DNA from: Roseinatronobacter sp. S2
GTDB lineage: Bacteria > Pseudomonadota > Alphaproteobacteria > Rhodobacterales > Rhodobacteraceae
Reading direction: 5' to 3'
NCBI RefSeq assembly: GCF_029581395.1
Contig: NZ_CP121117.1
Coordinates: forward strand, 1 to 64,000
DNA: 64,000 nt
Shown here piece after piece: positions 18,103 to 26,794 of this stretch; positions within the stretch are counted from its first letter, which is position 1; each line of letters begins with the position of its first letter. Position numbers and translations under genes: made by a program. The notes beneath the pieces were generated by a model. It did no database searches. It had not been told where the DNA came from and worked only from the letters and a program-made list of their open reading frames with translations.

Positions 18103-18354
18103 ATGCAGGAATCGACTGTCACCGTCAAAGGCCAGACCACATTGCCGCGTGATGTCCGCGCGGCCCTCGGTCTCTCGAGCGGGGACCGGGTGCGCTATGT
18201 TATCCTCGACGGTGAGGTGCGCATTCTGAAAGCCCGGTCGGTCAAGGAGTTGCGGGGCGTGCTTGCCCGCGCCGAGCAGCGGCCGGTGTCGCTTGACCAG
18301 ATGGAAGAGGCGATTGGCGCTGCCGCGTCCGAGCGTGCGAAGCCCGGCGCATGA
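18103..18354 (+). CDS. AbrB/MazE-type antitoxin (VapB-like)
   Basis: 83 residues with a SpoVT-AbrB swapped-hairpin domain at the N-terminus (V-T-V-K-G-Q-T-T-L-P, then G-L-S-S-G-D-R-V-R-Y). It overlaps the PIN-domain gene by 4 bases (ATGA), which defines the pair. It likely neutralises the toxin and represses the operon. Confidence 0.85.
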   Translation: MQESTVTVKGQTTLPRDVRAALGLSSGDRVRYVILDGEVRILKARSVKELRGVLARAEQRPVSLDQMEEAIGAAASERAKPGA

Positions 18355-18749
18355 TCGCACTCGACACGAATGTGCTGGTGCGGTTCCTTGTGCAGGATGA
18401 CCCTGAACAGGCACGACTGGCCACCAAACTCATCGATGGCCTGACGGATCAGGACCAGGGCTTTGTCGGCCGTGAGGTTCTTGTGGAACTGGTTTGGGTG
18501 CTGGAGCGCGCCTATGGCTACGCGCGAGGTGACATAGCGGCGGCTCTCGATGGGTTGCTGTCGTCAGTGGAGGTGCGGATCGAGGATTCCGATGATGTGG
18601 CCACGGCGGTGGATCGCTACCGCAATGATGGCTTTGGCTTTGCCGATCTGATGATCGCAGCCGCGGCCCGGCGCGTCGGTGCCAGCGAGCTTATCACCTT
18701 TGATCACAAGGCCGCGCGCTTGCCCAATGTCAGGCTTCTGACTGTGTAA
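18351..18749 (+). CDS. PIN-domain ribonuclease toxin (VapC-like)
   Basis: 132 residues. PIN acidic residues are in place: the D-T-N-V-L-V-R start, a mid E in V-E-L-V-W-V-L, D in F-A-D-L-M-I-A and D in T-F-D-H-K-A. VapC toxins are Mg2+-dependent RNases. This is the second toxin-antitoxin pair within about 1.4 kb, between the restriction locus and the VirB operon. Confidence 0.87.
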   Translation: MIALDTNVLVRFLVQDDPEQARLATKLIDGLTDQDQGFVGREVLVELVWVLERAYGYARGDIAAALDGLLSSVEVRIEDSDDVATAVDRYRNDGFGFADLMIAAAARRVGASELITFDHKAARLPNVRLLTV

Positions 18750-18829
18750 AGCTTGGTGCCAATTCGGGTCGGCCATCCGTTTGTGCCAACTGCCAGTCTG
18801 CGGGTTCCAAGCTGGCACTGGCCCTTGCA

Positions 18830-19330
18830 CTACGATCCAGCACTGTCTTGCAAAACCAGCCCCCGCACTATTTCCGCCACCATGTCGCGATCAAACTTTG
18901 CGGGCAGTTCGACGAGTTCAATACCTGCCTCTCGCAGTGCCTGCCGCTTGACGGTATCGCTTTTCTGGGCGCGTGCGCGGCTGTCGCGGCTGTTCCCGAA
19001 ATGGCCTTTGCCCTGATACTCGATCACCAGGGCCACATTCAGATCAGCGTCCAGCAGCACGAAATCCGCGCGTTTTGAGTTGATGCTCATATAGCGCTTA
19101 TAGCTCTTATTGCGCAGGAACGCCCCGTAGGCGACCTGGCACATCACGCTCCAGCCGGCAGGCAGTTCCGCGCGCAGCATCTTGAAGAGCCGCAATTCCG
19201 TCTGGTTCATGAGGGGGCGGCGTTCAAACGGGGGCGCGAAGATGCCCTTGCGCGAGATGAACGCCGCGAGGATCACGACAAAGGCAACCGCGAACGCGAT
19301 CAGCGCAAATGTGCCGGGTGTCAATTCCAT
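18830..19330 (-). CDS. Membrane-anchored DUF2726 protein at the end of the VirB operon
   Basis: 166 residues. ATG at 19330 chosen because AGGGAG lies six bases upstream; another ATG two codons earlier has no spacing. One N-terminal membrane helix (about 7-28), then a DUF2726 domain with K-R-A-D-F-V-L-L-D and V-I-E-Y-Q-G-K-G-H, a layout like PD-(D/E)XK nuclease folds (D, then E-x-Q/K). It begins 3 bases after the virB6 stop, so it is the last gene of the operon. Nuclease activity is inference. Confidence 0.7.
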   Translation of the reverse strand: MELTPGTFALIAFAVAFVVILAAFISRKGIFAPPFERRPLMNQTELRLFKMLRAELPAGWSVMCQVAYGAFLRNKSYKRYMSINSKRADFVLLDADLNVALVIEYQGKGHFGNSRDSRARAQKSDTVKRQALREAGIELVELPAKFDRDMVAEIVRGLVLQDSAGS

Positions 19331-19332
19331 AC

Positions 19333-20340
19333 TCATCTCCCTGCCAGACGTGCCGAGCGCGCCATACGGCTTGCCGCGGCCGACGCGGTCCCTGGACCGC
19401 CCCCCGGCCCCCGCGTTGCCCCACCCGCGCCGAGGCCTACGGGCTGTACTGGCCCGGGCCGGCCCATAAGTCCAGCCATGCGGGCGGCGGAGAGGGTGCC
19501 GAGGGCGGCCATGGGCCCGCTCATCGCGGAGGTCAGCTGAATATTGCCGGTGATCTGGCGCATGATCACGGGGATCAGGAATATCGCGAAAAATGCCATG
19601 ATGATCATGGCAAAGAAGGGGATGGTCTGACCGAGGGTTGCGAGATCGCCGGAATTCACATTACTGGCCATCTGGTCACTCATCGAGATGATGACCGAGA
19701 ATACGGCAGCAATCACGATGGGATAGAAGGCATAGCTGATGATCCCGGTGAGCCAGTTCTGGAAATAGTCTTTCGTGGCATTCAGGAGCGACATGGTGAT
19801 CATGATCGGCGCGATGCTGACATAGAAGGTGATCATCAGCTTGGCGAAGACGATCATCAGACCGGCGGCAGCGCCCATGGCGGCAAGGATGATGAAGGCG
19901 ATTGTCGTAAAAAACGCCCCCCCGACCCAGTTCATTGCGCTGCCGATATTGTTTGCGGTGTCGATCAAGTCAGAAATGATTGCATCAAACTGCTGCGCGA
20001 AATGACCAGCAGACCCATTGCCAACACCACCCGCCGCACCGACGATCACGCCAGCAAGATGCTCCGACCCACCGACAATGGCATTGGTCACAGAGTTGAA
20101 CTCGGCCCAATTGCGCGCGAAGATCCCCACGAGGGCCAATTTGACCCCCAGCATGACAGCGGTGCGCAGATCGATCGACTTGACCTGCAGCATCGCATTG
20201 AGGGCAACAAACACCACGGCCAGGGTTGCCATCGCCATGCCGATCGTGCCGACAGAGCCGAGCAAGGCCCCGAATGCTGTCTCGCCTGCAGTGGCGAGGA
20301 AGCCTTCGACCGATCCGACGATCCAGGAGACAATGCCCAT
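19333..20340 (-). CDS. virB6: VirB6-type inner-membrane channel protein
   Basis: 335 residues with an N-terminal W-I-V-G-S-V-E-G-F segment, at least six hydrophobic helices and a glycine/proline-rich C-terminal tail, as in TrbL/VirB6. It forms part of the inner-membrane translocation pore. In this operon it lies downstream of virB11 rather than between virB5 and virB7. Confidence 0.88.
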   Translation of the reverse strand: MGIVSWIVGSVEGFLATAGETAFGALLGSVGTIGMAMATLAVVFVALNAMLQVKSIDLRTAVMLGVKLALVGIFARNWAEFNSVTNAIVGGSEHLAGVIVGAAGGVGNGSAGHFAQQFDAIISDLIDTANNIGSAMNWVGGAFFTTIAFIILAAMGAAAGLMIVFAKLMITFYVSIAPIMITMSLLNATKDYFQNWLTGIISYAFYPIVIAAVFSVIISMSDQMASNVNSGDLATLGQTIPFFAMIIMAFFAIFLIPVIMRQITGNIQLTSAMSGPMAALGTLSAARMAGLMGRPGPVQPVGLGAGGATRGPGGGPGTASAAASRMARSARLAGR

Positions 20341-20342
20341 GC

Positions 20343-20819
20343 TCAGCGGCTTTGTTCACGGCAAATGGCACGAGCACGCGCAACGCGCTGATGATGCATG
20401 GAACGATATGACATCTGCGTATCAAACATTTGCTGCTTGTCCATCCCGGCGTAGCTCTCATTGAACTCTGCAATGACCTCTGCCCAATCGGGATGACGCA
20501 AGGCGCAGTCGCAATCCTCATTTTCGACGACCGCTTTGGACCACCGCAGATTGTAGATCGCATGTACCATCGCCCGCTCATTCGTCGTCGCGGGGTTCAT
20601 CTCAATCAGCCAGTCGGGGCGTCCGGGGACGATGCAGCCATTGACCACGCGGTCGGGCTCCGACGCGGTGTAGAGCTGCGGCATCATCAGATCGAGGGCA
20701 TTGCCCTGCGCCGGCGCGGGCGGCAGCGTGTTCGGGTCGAGATCATTCAAATCAGGCGCGGTCTGCGCGAGAACGGGCATCGCAACAAAGAGCGCAAGGC
20801 CGAGGAGGGCGTGTTTCAT
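20343..20819 (-). CDS. Secreted protein of the VirB operon, unknown
   Basis: 158 residues with a clear signal peptide (M-K-H-A-L-L start, hydrophobic core, V-L-A-Q cleavage) and three cysteines in the mature part (C-I-V; C-D-C). No known family recognised. It overlaps virB11 by ATGA and is followed 2 bases later by virB6, so it belongs to the operon. A periplasmic T4SS accessory is the natural inference. Confidence 0.7.
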   Translation of the reverse strand: MKHALLGLALFVAMPVLAQTAPDLNDLDPNTLPPAPAQGNALDLMMPQLYTASEPDRVVNGCIVPGRPDWLIEMNPATTNERAMVHAIYNLRWSKAVVENEDCDCALRHPDWAEVIAEFNESYAGMDKQQMFDTQMSYRSMHHQRVARARAICREQSR

Positions 20820-21841
20820 ATCCGGGGGTCCTGTTCATCGGGAAGAGCGGGGAAATAGAATTGGGTGATGCCGCGCGCGCCGTCCTTGCGCCCGGCCTGG
20901 ACGATCACATCGATCGAATTGGCGATATAGGCGCACATGTTGTCATAGGTCAGCGGCAGGTTGGATTTGAGCGCGGCGATGGCGAGGCGCGAGATCGCAA
21001 GCTCCGGGGTTTCGGCATGCAGCGTGGTGATCGAGCCACCATGGCCAGTATTGATGGCTTCCAGAAACGTCATGGCCTCGGCCCCGCGCACCTCGCCCAC
21101 GATCAACCGATCGGGGCGCATGCGCAGCGAGGATGTGAGCAGCGCATCAGTCGAGCGCAGGGGATTGTCCCGGTCCGACAGAAGCGTGACGGTGTTGGGC
21201 TGGGTCGGGATCAGCTCGGCCGCTTCCTCGATGGTGATGATCCGCTCATGCGCGGGCACAAAGGAGATCAGCTTGCGCGCGAGCACGGTCTTGCCGGTCG
21301 AGGTGCCGCCCGCGACGATGAGGTTCAGCTTATGGGCAATGCAAAAGCGCGCGGCCGCATCGAGATCGCCACGCGCAACCAACCCCTTCAGCTCCCGCCC
21401 CAGCGCCGTGCGCCGGTCGCCCAGCGAGATTTCCTTGCCATGCAGAAACTTCAGCGCAATCGCCTCAAGCGGAATGCTGGAAAAAAACCGCATCGAGATG
21501 GAATGCCCATGCTCCACGACAGGCGGCGCCACGACCTGATAGCGCACGGCGCGGCCCTCATAGAGAACCGAGCCCGAAATCACCGGGCGGCTGCGCCCCA
21601 GCGTGCTGTTGCCGGTCGAGGCGATATTGCTCGCCAGATCCCCCATTTCGGTCTGCGACAGGGTTTGCGCGCTCAGGCGCATGGCGCTGTCGCCTTGCAA
21701 CTCGACCCAGACGCGGCCATCGGGGTTGACGCAGAGCTCGACCAGGCTGGGGTCCCTCACAATTGGCCCCAGCCGCTCCATTTCCTGCGCGAAATAGCTG
21801 TTTTGCCCTTGGCCCGCCTGGGCGTCCATCAACCCGTCCAT
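20816..21841 (-). CDS. virB11: VirB11-type traffic ATPase
   Basis: 341 residues. Walker A G-G-T-S-T-G-K-T at about 177, the Asp-box region I-T-I-E-E-A-A-E-L and the His-box G-H-G-G-S-I-T-T-L-H-A typical of secretion ATPases. It is a hexameric cytoplasmic ATPase switching the T4SS between pilus assembly and DNA transfer. Start and stop overlap neighbours (TGATG with virB10, ATGA with the secreted-protein gene). Confidence 0.93.
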   Translation of the reverse strand: MDGLMDAQAGQGQNSYFAQEMERLGPIVRDPSLVELCVNPDGRVWVELQGDSAMRLSAQTLSQTEMGDLASNIASTGNSTLGRSRPVISGSVLYEGRAVRYQVVAPPVVEHGHSISMRFFSSIPLEAIALKFLHGKEISLGDRRTALGRELKGLVARGDLDAAARFCIAHKLNLIVAGGTSTGKTVLARKLISFVPAHERIITIEEAAELIPTQPNTVTLLSDRDNPLRSTDALLTSSLRMRPDRLIVGEVRGAEAMTFLEAINTGHGGSITTLHAETPELAISRLAIAALKSNLPLTYDNMCAYIANSIDVIVQAGRKDGARGITQFYFPALPDEQDPRI

Positions 21842-23187
21842 CAGAAAACCTCCAGATCGCGGTCGACCATGACTGTGACGCGCCCGCCCTGATTTATGGT
21901 GATGATGGGTGGCAGGCTGAGATACTCGCTGAGCACAGAGCCGGTCGCATCACGCAGATCGCCCGAGACGCGGGTTGCGCCATCGCGCGCCATGTCATTC
22001 TCGATCTCGCGCGACGCGAGCGCCGGACCCGAGGAGAGAAGCGAGATCAGCGCGGCTGCGCCAAAGCGCTCGCCAAAGCGCCGGTTGACGCGGCCCGACA
22101 CGCCAGAGCGGCCGATCGCATCGCCGCCATAGGCCGAGATCGTGACAGTTTGATTGTCAGGCAGGATGATGCGCTCCCAGGCGACCATGGCGCGGTATTG
22201 CCCAACGCTGACATTGGCGGAATAGCGACCCGTAAGACGGCTCCCGCGCGGGATCAGGATGCGCGTGCCGTCATAGGAATGCACATCCTGCGTGACGACC
22301 GCGCGAATGGGCCCCGGAAGGCTCGAATCGATCGCGGTCTCCAGCGAAGCCTGGATCACGCTGCCTTGCGTCACGGTATTGGCGGGATTGACGATGACGC
22401 TGGCGCGCTCGACAGGGGCCGGGCGCCCGACGCTGCGCACGAACTCTTCATTGTCATCGAGACGGCTTGCCTCCTGCGCGCTCTCCGCTCCGCCCGATCC
22501 CCCGCGCCCGCCAATAGCAAGCATGGGCGAATTGAGACGTGCAAGGCGGGCTTCCTCGGCGGCCGCGCGGCGACGCTCCAACTCTTCGCGCTCCAGATCG
22601 CGGGTATCGCCTGCGATCCGGGTGGGTGGTTGCGAGAGTCGCGCCATCTGCAACTCGCTTTCCAGCCGGGTAATTTCGCGGTTGCGTTCCGAGAGCTCGC
22701 GATCGAGCCTGCGCGCGGCCTCTTGCGCCTCCCGCTGCGCCTGGTCGGCGGCTGCTTGCATCTCATGTATCTGGGCCTGCAGATCAGACAGCTCGCTTTC
22801 CCGTCCGTCATCGGGTGAGGCGGGCGCCTCGCGCAGCGCGGTCAGTTCCGCCTGCATCGCGGCGAGCTGCTCTAACAAGGTGGCCAACTCGCTGGACTCT
22901 TGCGGCGCAGTGTCCGCAGCGTGCGGCGATGGAGGAGGCGGTGCGCTCGCCACTTCCATATCGCCAAAGGCCGAGCCGCCGATCTGGAAATCCTGCGCGC
23001 TCTGGGTAGCGAGCCGCGTGCTGTCCTTCGGCACATTTAAGGCGACATAGACCGCAGCACCCACCGCTGCAGCGGCCCCCAGAATGCCTAGCATCAGCAG
23101 TGGTGAGTTGGCCCGCGCGTTGCGCGGTTTGGAAAAGTCGTCCTCAAGGTTCTTGAGCCGGGCCGAGAGATCAGTGGGATCCGACAT
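21841..23187 (-). CDS. virB10: VirB10-type core-complex protein
   Basis: 448 residues from the ATG at 23187 (TGATG overlap with virB9). One N-terminal helix (about 30-50), a proline/glutamine/glutamate-rich periplasmic coiled-coil part (about 70-230), then the beta-barrel domain with I-L-I-P-R-G-S-R-L-T-G-R-Y, typical of VirB10/TrbI. It spans inner and outer membranes and senses ATP use by VirD4/VirB11. Confidence 0.92.
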   Translation of the reverse strand: MSDPTDLSARLKNLEDDFSKPRNARANSPLLMLGILGAAAAVGAAVYVALNVPKDSTRLATQSAQDFQIGGSAFGDMEVASAPPPPSPHAADTAPQESSELATLLEQLAAMQAELTALREAPASPDDGRESELSDLQAQIHEMQAAADQAQREAQEAARRLDRELSERNREITRLESELQMARLSQPPTRIAGDTRDLEREELERRRAAAEEARLARLNSPMLAIGGRGGSGGAESAQEASRLDDNEEFVRSVGRPAPVERASVIVNPANTVTQGSVIQASLETAIDSSLPGPIRAVVTQDVHSYDGTRILIPRGSRLTGRYSANVSVGQYRAMVAWERIILPDNQTVTISAYGGDAIGRSGVSGRVNRRFGERFGAAALISLLSSGPALASREIENDMARDGATRVSGDLRDATGSVLSEYLSLPPIITINQGGRVTVMVDRDLEVF

Positions 23188-23921
23188 CACTTTGCTCCCA
23201 GATCGGCAATGGCGGTCTCAAGGTCGCCCAAGCGCAAGACCCAATAGGGGCTGGTGCCGCTCACGCGGATCGTGCCATCGCGCTGGACATGGGAATTGGC
23301 AATGCGCTCCATCCCGTCGGAGATCGCAAAGATCGTTGGCAGCTCACCACTTTTGGAGAAGCGGAAATACGTAAATGTGCCATCATCCCAGACCTCTTCG
23401 GGCGTAATCGCTGTCATGGCATTGCCACCATAGCGAGTGTTGAATGCGCGCGTCTCGCTTACACGGCCATGGCGTTCGCGCGCCTGATCTGCAGGTACTG
23501 TGAAGCGCACGGAATAAAAGGCCGTGTTGCGCGAGGCTGTTGCGACAAAATAGTAGGTCCGCCGGTTGGTAAAGACGGTGATATTGGTGCGTGCGCCCGA
23601 GCGTTTGGGCTTGATGACAAAAGCCCGCCCACCGGGCACTGCATCAAAATCAAAGCTCTCGGTGTCACCGGCGACAACCGAGACGATTTCCTCGCCGTGC
23701 GGCAGTTCCACTGTGGTGACGCGCTCGAGCATCAGCACAAGGTTATAGACCTGTCCATCGACATAGATGGCATCGCGCACGCGGGCGTCATGGGGGCCCG
23801 CGCGTGGGGTGATTTCGGCGGCCAGCGGGCCCGTGAGGAGCAAAAGGCCAAGGGTTGTGGTGGCCGCGAGTTTCATCGGCGCGCGCGTCGGGGTGCCCAG
23901 TGTCCGGGGTGTAAATCTCAT
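23187..23921 (-). CDS. virB9: VirB9-type outer-membrane core protein
   Basis: 244 residues from the ATG at 23921 (GAGG upstream). An ATG 15 codons later at 23876 gives a tidier signal peptide but has no ribosome site. The sequence has the signal peptide ending G-P-L-A-A-E, R-D-A-I-Y-V-D-G-Q-V-Y, and the C-terminal V-W-D-D-G-T-F-T-Y-F-R-F that binds VirB7 in the family. It builds the outer ring of the channel with VirB7 and VirB10. Confidence 0.92.
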   Translation of the reverse strand: MRFTPRTLGTPTRAPMKLAATTTLGLLLLTGPLAAEITPRAGPHDARVRDAIYVDGQVYNLVLMLERVTTVELPHGEEIVSVVAGDTESFDFDAVPGGRAFVIKPKRSGARTNITVFTNRRTYYFVATASRNTAFYSVRFTVPADQARERHGRVSETRAFNTRYGGNAMTAITPEEVWDDGTFTYFRFSKSGELPTIFAISDGMERIANSHVQRDGTIRVSGTSPYWVLRLGDLETAIADLGAK

Positions 23922-23931
23922 ATCAAAATCC

Positions 23932-24609
23932 TCACTCGAACCGATCAGAGGTGATGGCGTATTCGCGGACCTTGAAGCCGAAGGGATTGGCCCAGACATG
24001 GGCGATCTCGCGGACCTCCGCGGGCTCGAACTCATAGGCCAGCGTCACAGTGAAATTCCCGATCTGGTCGCCCTCATTCGAGCGCAGGCGCTTGCGCAGC
24101 CGGATCTGGGCGCGGTTGCCCGACAGGGGCGCGATCGAAATGATCTCGACATCCATGCGGGCAGACCCGTAGCGCTCGGGCGGAAAATTAGGGTTTGCAC
24201 TGCTCCAAAGGCTGCGCATACTGGCCGCCGCATCACCGGTGGACCGCTGCATGACCGAACGCACGCGCAGATCATTGTCGAGCTGATTAAAAGTCTCGCG
24301 GTCGCGCACGTAAGAAAAGATCATGGAATCGGTGACCGCGCGCTCTTCATGCAGCGAGATCGCGCGCACCTCTGCCCAGGGCACGGCGGCACCGGTTGCC
24401 GTGTCAAAGGGCACCAGTTGCGGCGCGGGCATCTCGTGCTTGATGGCGACCAGCATCATGCCAAGGCCCATCACGGCACCAAAGCCTGTGGCGCTGAGTG
24501 CTATCACCTGCCAGAGCCGCTCGCGGCGCAGCGCGCCAAAGATCAGCTCTTCGGTGACCGTCTCACCGATATCGGGGATTGCTGGCGCGCCGCGCGCAAA
24601 CCCCCTCAT
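23932..24609 (-). CDS. virB8: VirB8-type assembly factor
   Basis: 225 residues: short cytoplasmic start, one membrane helix (about 36-58), then a periplasmic NTF2-like domain with F-S-Y-V-R-D-R-E-T-F and the late N-P-F-G-F-K-V pattern common to VirB8. It nucleates T4SS assembly. The start overlaps the virB5-like stop by 4 bases; virB9 begins 10 bases after its stop. Confidence 0.92.
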   Translation of the reverse strand: MRGFARGAPAIPDIGETVTEELIFGALRRERLWQVIALSATGFGAVMGLGMMLVAIKHEMPAPQLVPFDTATGAAVPWAEVRAISLHEERAVTDSMIFSYVRDRETFNQLDNDLRVRSVMQRSTGDAAASMRSLWSSANPNFPPERYGSARMDVEIISIAPLSGNRAQIRLRKRLRSNEGDQIGNFTVTLAYEFEPAEVREIAHVWANPFGFKVREYAITSDRFE

Positions 24610-25463
24610 GGCTGCATCCGCAAGGGCGGCATGGTCAGATCGGAAAACGCCTGTTCTTCGGCCTGCTGGGCGGCGGTTGCAACACCCGCCACGCCATCGG
24701 CCATGGTCTGGGCGGCCTGCAGTTCCAGCATCTGCAACAGGATGATGCCAATCTCGGCCGTGACCAGCGTGTTGTGATCGACGGATTCCTTGATCCCTTG
24801 GGTATTGCCGATCTCGCCCACCATGATCTCGATGCGCCGCACGCTCGTGTTCGAGCGCTCATGCGCGCTTTGTGCCGCCGCAGAGGAAACCACCGCAGCC
24901 GAGGCTTGCTGGCCCAGTCGGCGTTCGCCCGTGACGTCGGATTGCGAGAGCTGCTGGACAATGGCAGGTGAGAGGCCTGTGCTGGTCAGCACCCGTTCGA
25001 CGGAAGCTGCCATATCCCCGCAGCCCCCCGAGAGCGCCCCCATGAGATCGCCTTGCGAAAGGCTGCTGACCGCGCCGGTGAGGCTTTCAAAATCCTGCTG
25101 CAACAGGCAATCAAGATCGCCGCCCTTCAGGAGCGACATCGGGTTCTGGCTGGTCAGAATGCCGTAGATGTCCTGCAACTGGGTAAGCTGGTCACCAAGC
25201 AGGTTGACCTGTTCCAGCAGTGCGTCGAGCTGGTCGGTCTGAATGCCGAGATCATTGAGCATATGCTGAAGCTGGCGGATCTGGTTGGTCAGGCTTTGGG
25301 CATCGAATGTCGGCACGCCTTGGGCGAGAACAGGCGTGGGCGCGAGGGCTGTGAGGGCAAGACCCAGCACCGCTGCCACAGCAAAACGGCTGGTTCGCGC
25401 GCGTGCGGTCATGGCTGCTCTCGGACGGGCTGCGATCAGGGATGACATATACGCAGGGCGCAT
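24606..25463 (-). CDS. virB5: VirB5/TrbJ-like periplasmic pilus protein
   Basis: 285 residues from the ATG at 25463, with GAGGAG exactly six bases upstream; the preceding gene stops one base earlier. Signal peptide (after an n-region rich in arginine) ending V-L-A-Q-G-V-P-T-F-D. The mature part is dominated by helical repeats (Q-I-R-Q-L-Q-H-M, L-L-E-Q-V-N-L-L-G). VirB5 proteins sit at the pilus tip. The mature start V-P-x-F-D-A is shared with the upstream lytic transglycosylase, suggesting common ancestry of the N-terminal helices. Confidence 0.8.
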   Translation of the reverse strand: MRPAYMSSLIAARPRAAMTARARTSRFAVAAVLGLALTALAPTPVLAQGVPTFDAQSLTNQIRQLQHMLNDLGIQTDQLDALLEQVNLLGDQLTQLQDIYGILTSQNPMSLLKGGDLDCLLQQDFESLTGAVSSLSQGDLMGALSGGCGDMAASVERVLTSTGLSPAIVQQLSQSDVTGERRLGQQASAAVVSSAAAQSAHERSNTSVRRIEIMVGEIGNTQGIKESVDHNTLVTAEIGIILLQMLELQAAQTMADGVAGVATAAQQAEEQAFSDLTMPPLRMQP

Positions 25464-25464
25464 C

Positions 25465-26634
25465 TCAGAACTCCTCAAGGGTCAAATCAGAAAAACGTTT
25501 CTCATCGGCCATCTGGGCGATGACCATCAGCTGCTGCGCACTCAAAGGCCGGGCGCGCGCGGCCTGCATGCGCATCGACAAGACCAGGAGCCGCCCGATC
25601 TCGGCGCGGGCATAGGTGTTGAGCGCCTGGGCCTCGGCCCAATCCTTTCCCTGCCCCACTTGTGTAACGATCGAGGCCAGCCGTTCGGCGGCGCGCCGGA
25701 TATTGGCGTGACCGAGTTCCGCATAGCCGATGGCGGCCATACCGCGCAGGCCGAGTTCCGCATTGGCCATATGCGCGGCCGAGATCGTGCCAAGCGCGTC
25801 CTCGCCTCCGATCAGGCGCAAGTATTCATTGTATTTGCGCGGGATCACCTGGACGTAATTCTGCGTCTCGGCGAAGGGTGGCACACCGCCATATTGCTGC
25901 ACGCGCCCCAGCCCCGCATTATAGGCGGCAAGGGCCAGGATGATGTCGCCTCCCAGCTGATCGAGGCGGCGCGCGAGATAGCGCCCGCCGCCTTGTACCT
26001 GCAAGAGCGGGTCTGTGCGGTAGGCCGGGTTGATGCCCAGATCACTGGCTGTGCCGGGCATGATCTGGGTGAGCCCGTAAGCGCCCACATGGGATTCGGC
26101 GACCGGATTGAAGCGGCTTTCCTGCCAGATCAGCGCCTGCAAGAGAGCGCGCCATTGCACGGGCGAGAGCCCTGCGCGGGCCACCCCGGGGTGGTGATAG
26201 GTGTCGCGGGCACCTTGAATGATGATTTCTTCCACGTTCTGGCGCGCATCGCCAAAGAGCTGCCGCGCAGGCAAGCTGGTCTCGATGTCGGGATAGACCT
26301 GGGTCGCGGCACTCTCTACCCCCTGTCCGGCCTCAAGGCTCTGGATCGTAGCACTCATGCTTTGCGCCGAGATCGTGGTGCTCTCGATGATCGCCTCGAG
26401 CTGCGCCAGTTGCTGGCGCTTGATCTCCTCGATGCTGGCGCGCTGATCCCCCTTGCCGATCTGCAGCGCCTCATCCTGCAATCGCTCGGCAAGCTGGCGG
26501 GCCTGTTCGACTGCCCGGGCCGCGTCAAAGGCCGGCACGCCTTGCGCAAGAGCGGTTGAGGCCGCCCCTGCGCCCAAGCCCGCAATGAGGACAAGATGCG
26601 CGAGAGCTGCGCGCGTGGAGGGCCTGTCACGCAT
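25465..26634 (-). CDS. Lytic transglycosylase with VirB5-like helical N-terminus
   Basis: 389 residues from the ATG at 26634 (GTGAGG about nine bases upstream, overlapping the lipoprotein stop). Signal peptide ending A-L-A-Q-G-V-P-A-F-D, then about 120 residues of helical VirB5-like sequence. From about 170 a soluble-lytic-transglycosylase domain follows: I-W-Q-E-S-R-F-N-P with catalytic E, G-A-Y-G-L-T-Q-I-M-P, and A-A-Y-N-A-G. It would open peptidoglycan for the channel. It is the second such enzyme in this operon (see 29749-30420). Confidence 0.87.
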   Translation of the reverse strand: MRDRPSTRAALAHLVLIAGLGAGAASTALAQGVPAFDAARAVEQARQLAERLQDEALQIGKGDQRASIEEIKRQQLAQLEAIIESTTISAQSMSATIQSLEAGQGVESAATQVYPDIETSLPARQLFGDARQNVEEIIIQGARDTYHHPGVARAGLSPVQWRALLQALIWQESRFNPVAESHVGAYGLTQIMPGTASDLGINPAYRTDPLLQVQGGGRYLARRLDQLGGDIILALAAYNAGLGRVQQYGGVPPFAETQNYVQVIPRKYNEYLRLIGGEDALGTISAAHMANAELGLRGMAAIGYAELGHANIRRAAERLASIVTQVGQGKDWAEAQALNTYARAEIGRLLVLSMRMQAARARPLSAQQLMVIAQMADEKRFSDLTLEEF

Positions 26635-26794
26635 CGCGCGCAACCTCACGCGCCCATAGCTCTGGCAGCGGCGTGAACGTGCACCGCGCCGTTCCATCCG
26701 CGCGAAAGCACTCCGAGCGCACGGGGGCAGAAGGTGTGGGGGCACATCCTGCGAGAACAGAGGTGAGGATCAGCAAAATCACGGCAGGTTTCAT
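26627..26794 (-). CDS. virB7: VirB7-like small lipoprotein
   Basis: 55 residues. The ATG at 26794 overlaps the virB4 stop (ATGA), and the TGA at 26627 lies 8 bases inside the next gene. The start M-K-P-A-V-I-L-L-I-L leads to a lipobox L-A-G-C (Cys17). The mature part is short and has two more cysteines. VirB7 is the outer-membrane lipoprotein that stabilises VirB9. It sits after virB4 instead of after virB6, but nothing else in the operon could fill the role. Too short for usual gene-length cut-offs. Confidence 0.8.
   Translation of the reverse strand: MKPAVILLILTSVLAGCAPTPSAPVRSECFRADGTARCTFTPLPELWAREVARDA

Noticed and set aside
12480-18750. Whole cargo block considered as a BREX or DISARM-type defence island
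   Set aside because: The methyltransferase carries its own D-x9-E-x-K nuclease as in MmeI, and no PglZ, BrxC, helicase or phospholipase-D partner is present.
20861-22818. Two long plus-strand frames opposite virB11 and virB10
   Set aside because: Arg/His/Gly-rich translations without domains; the minus-strand genes are unambiguous.
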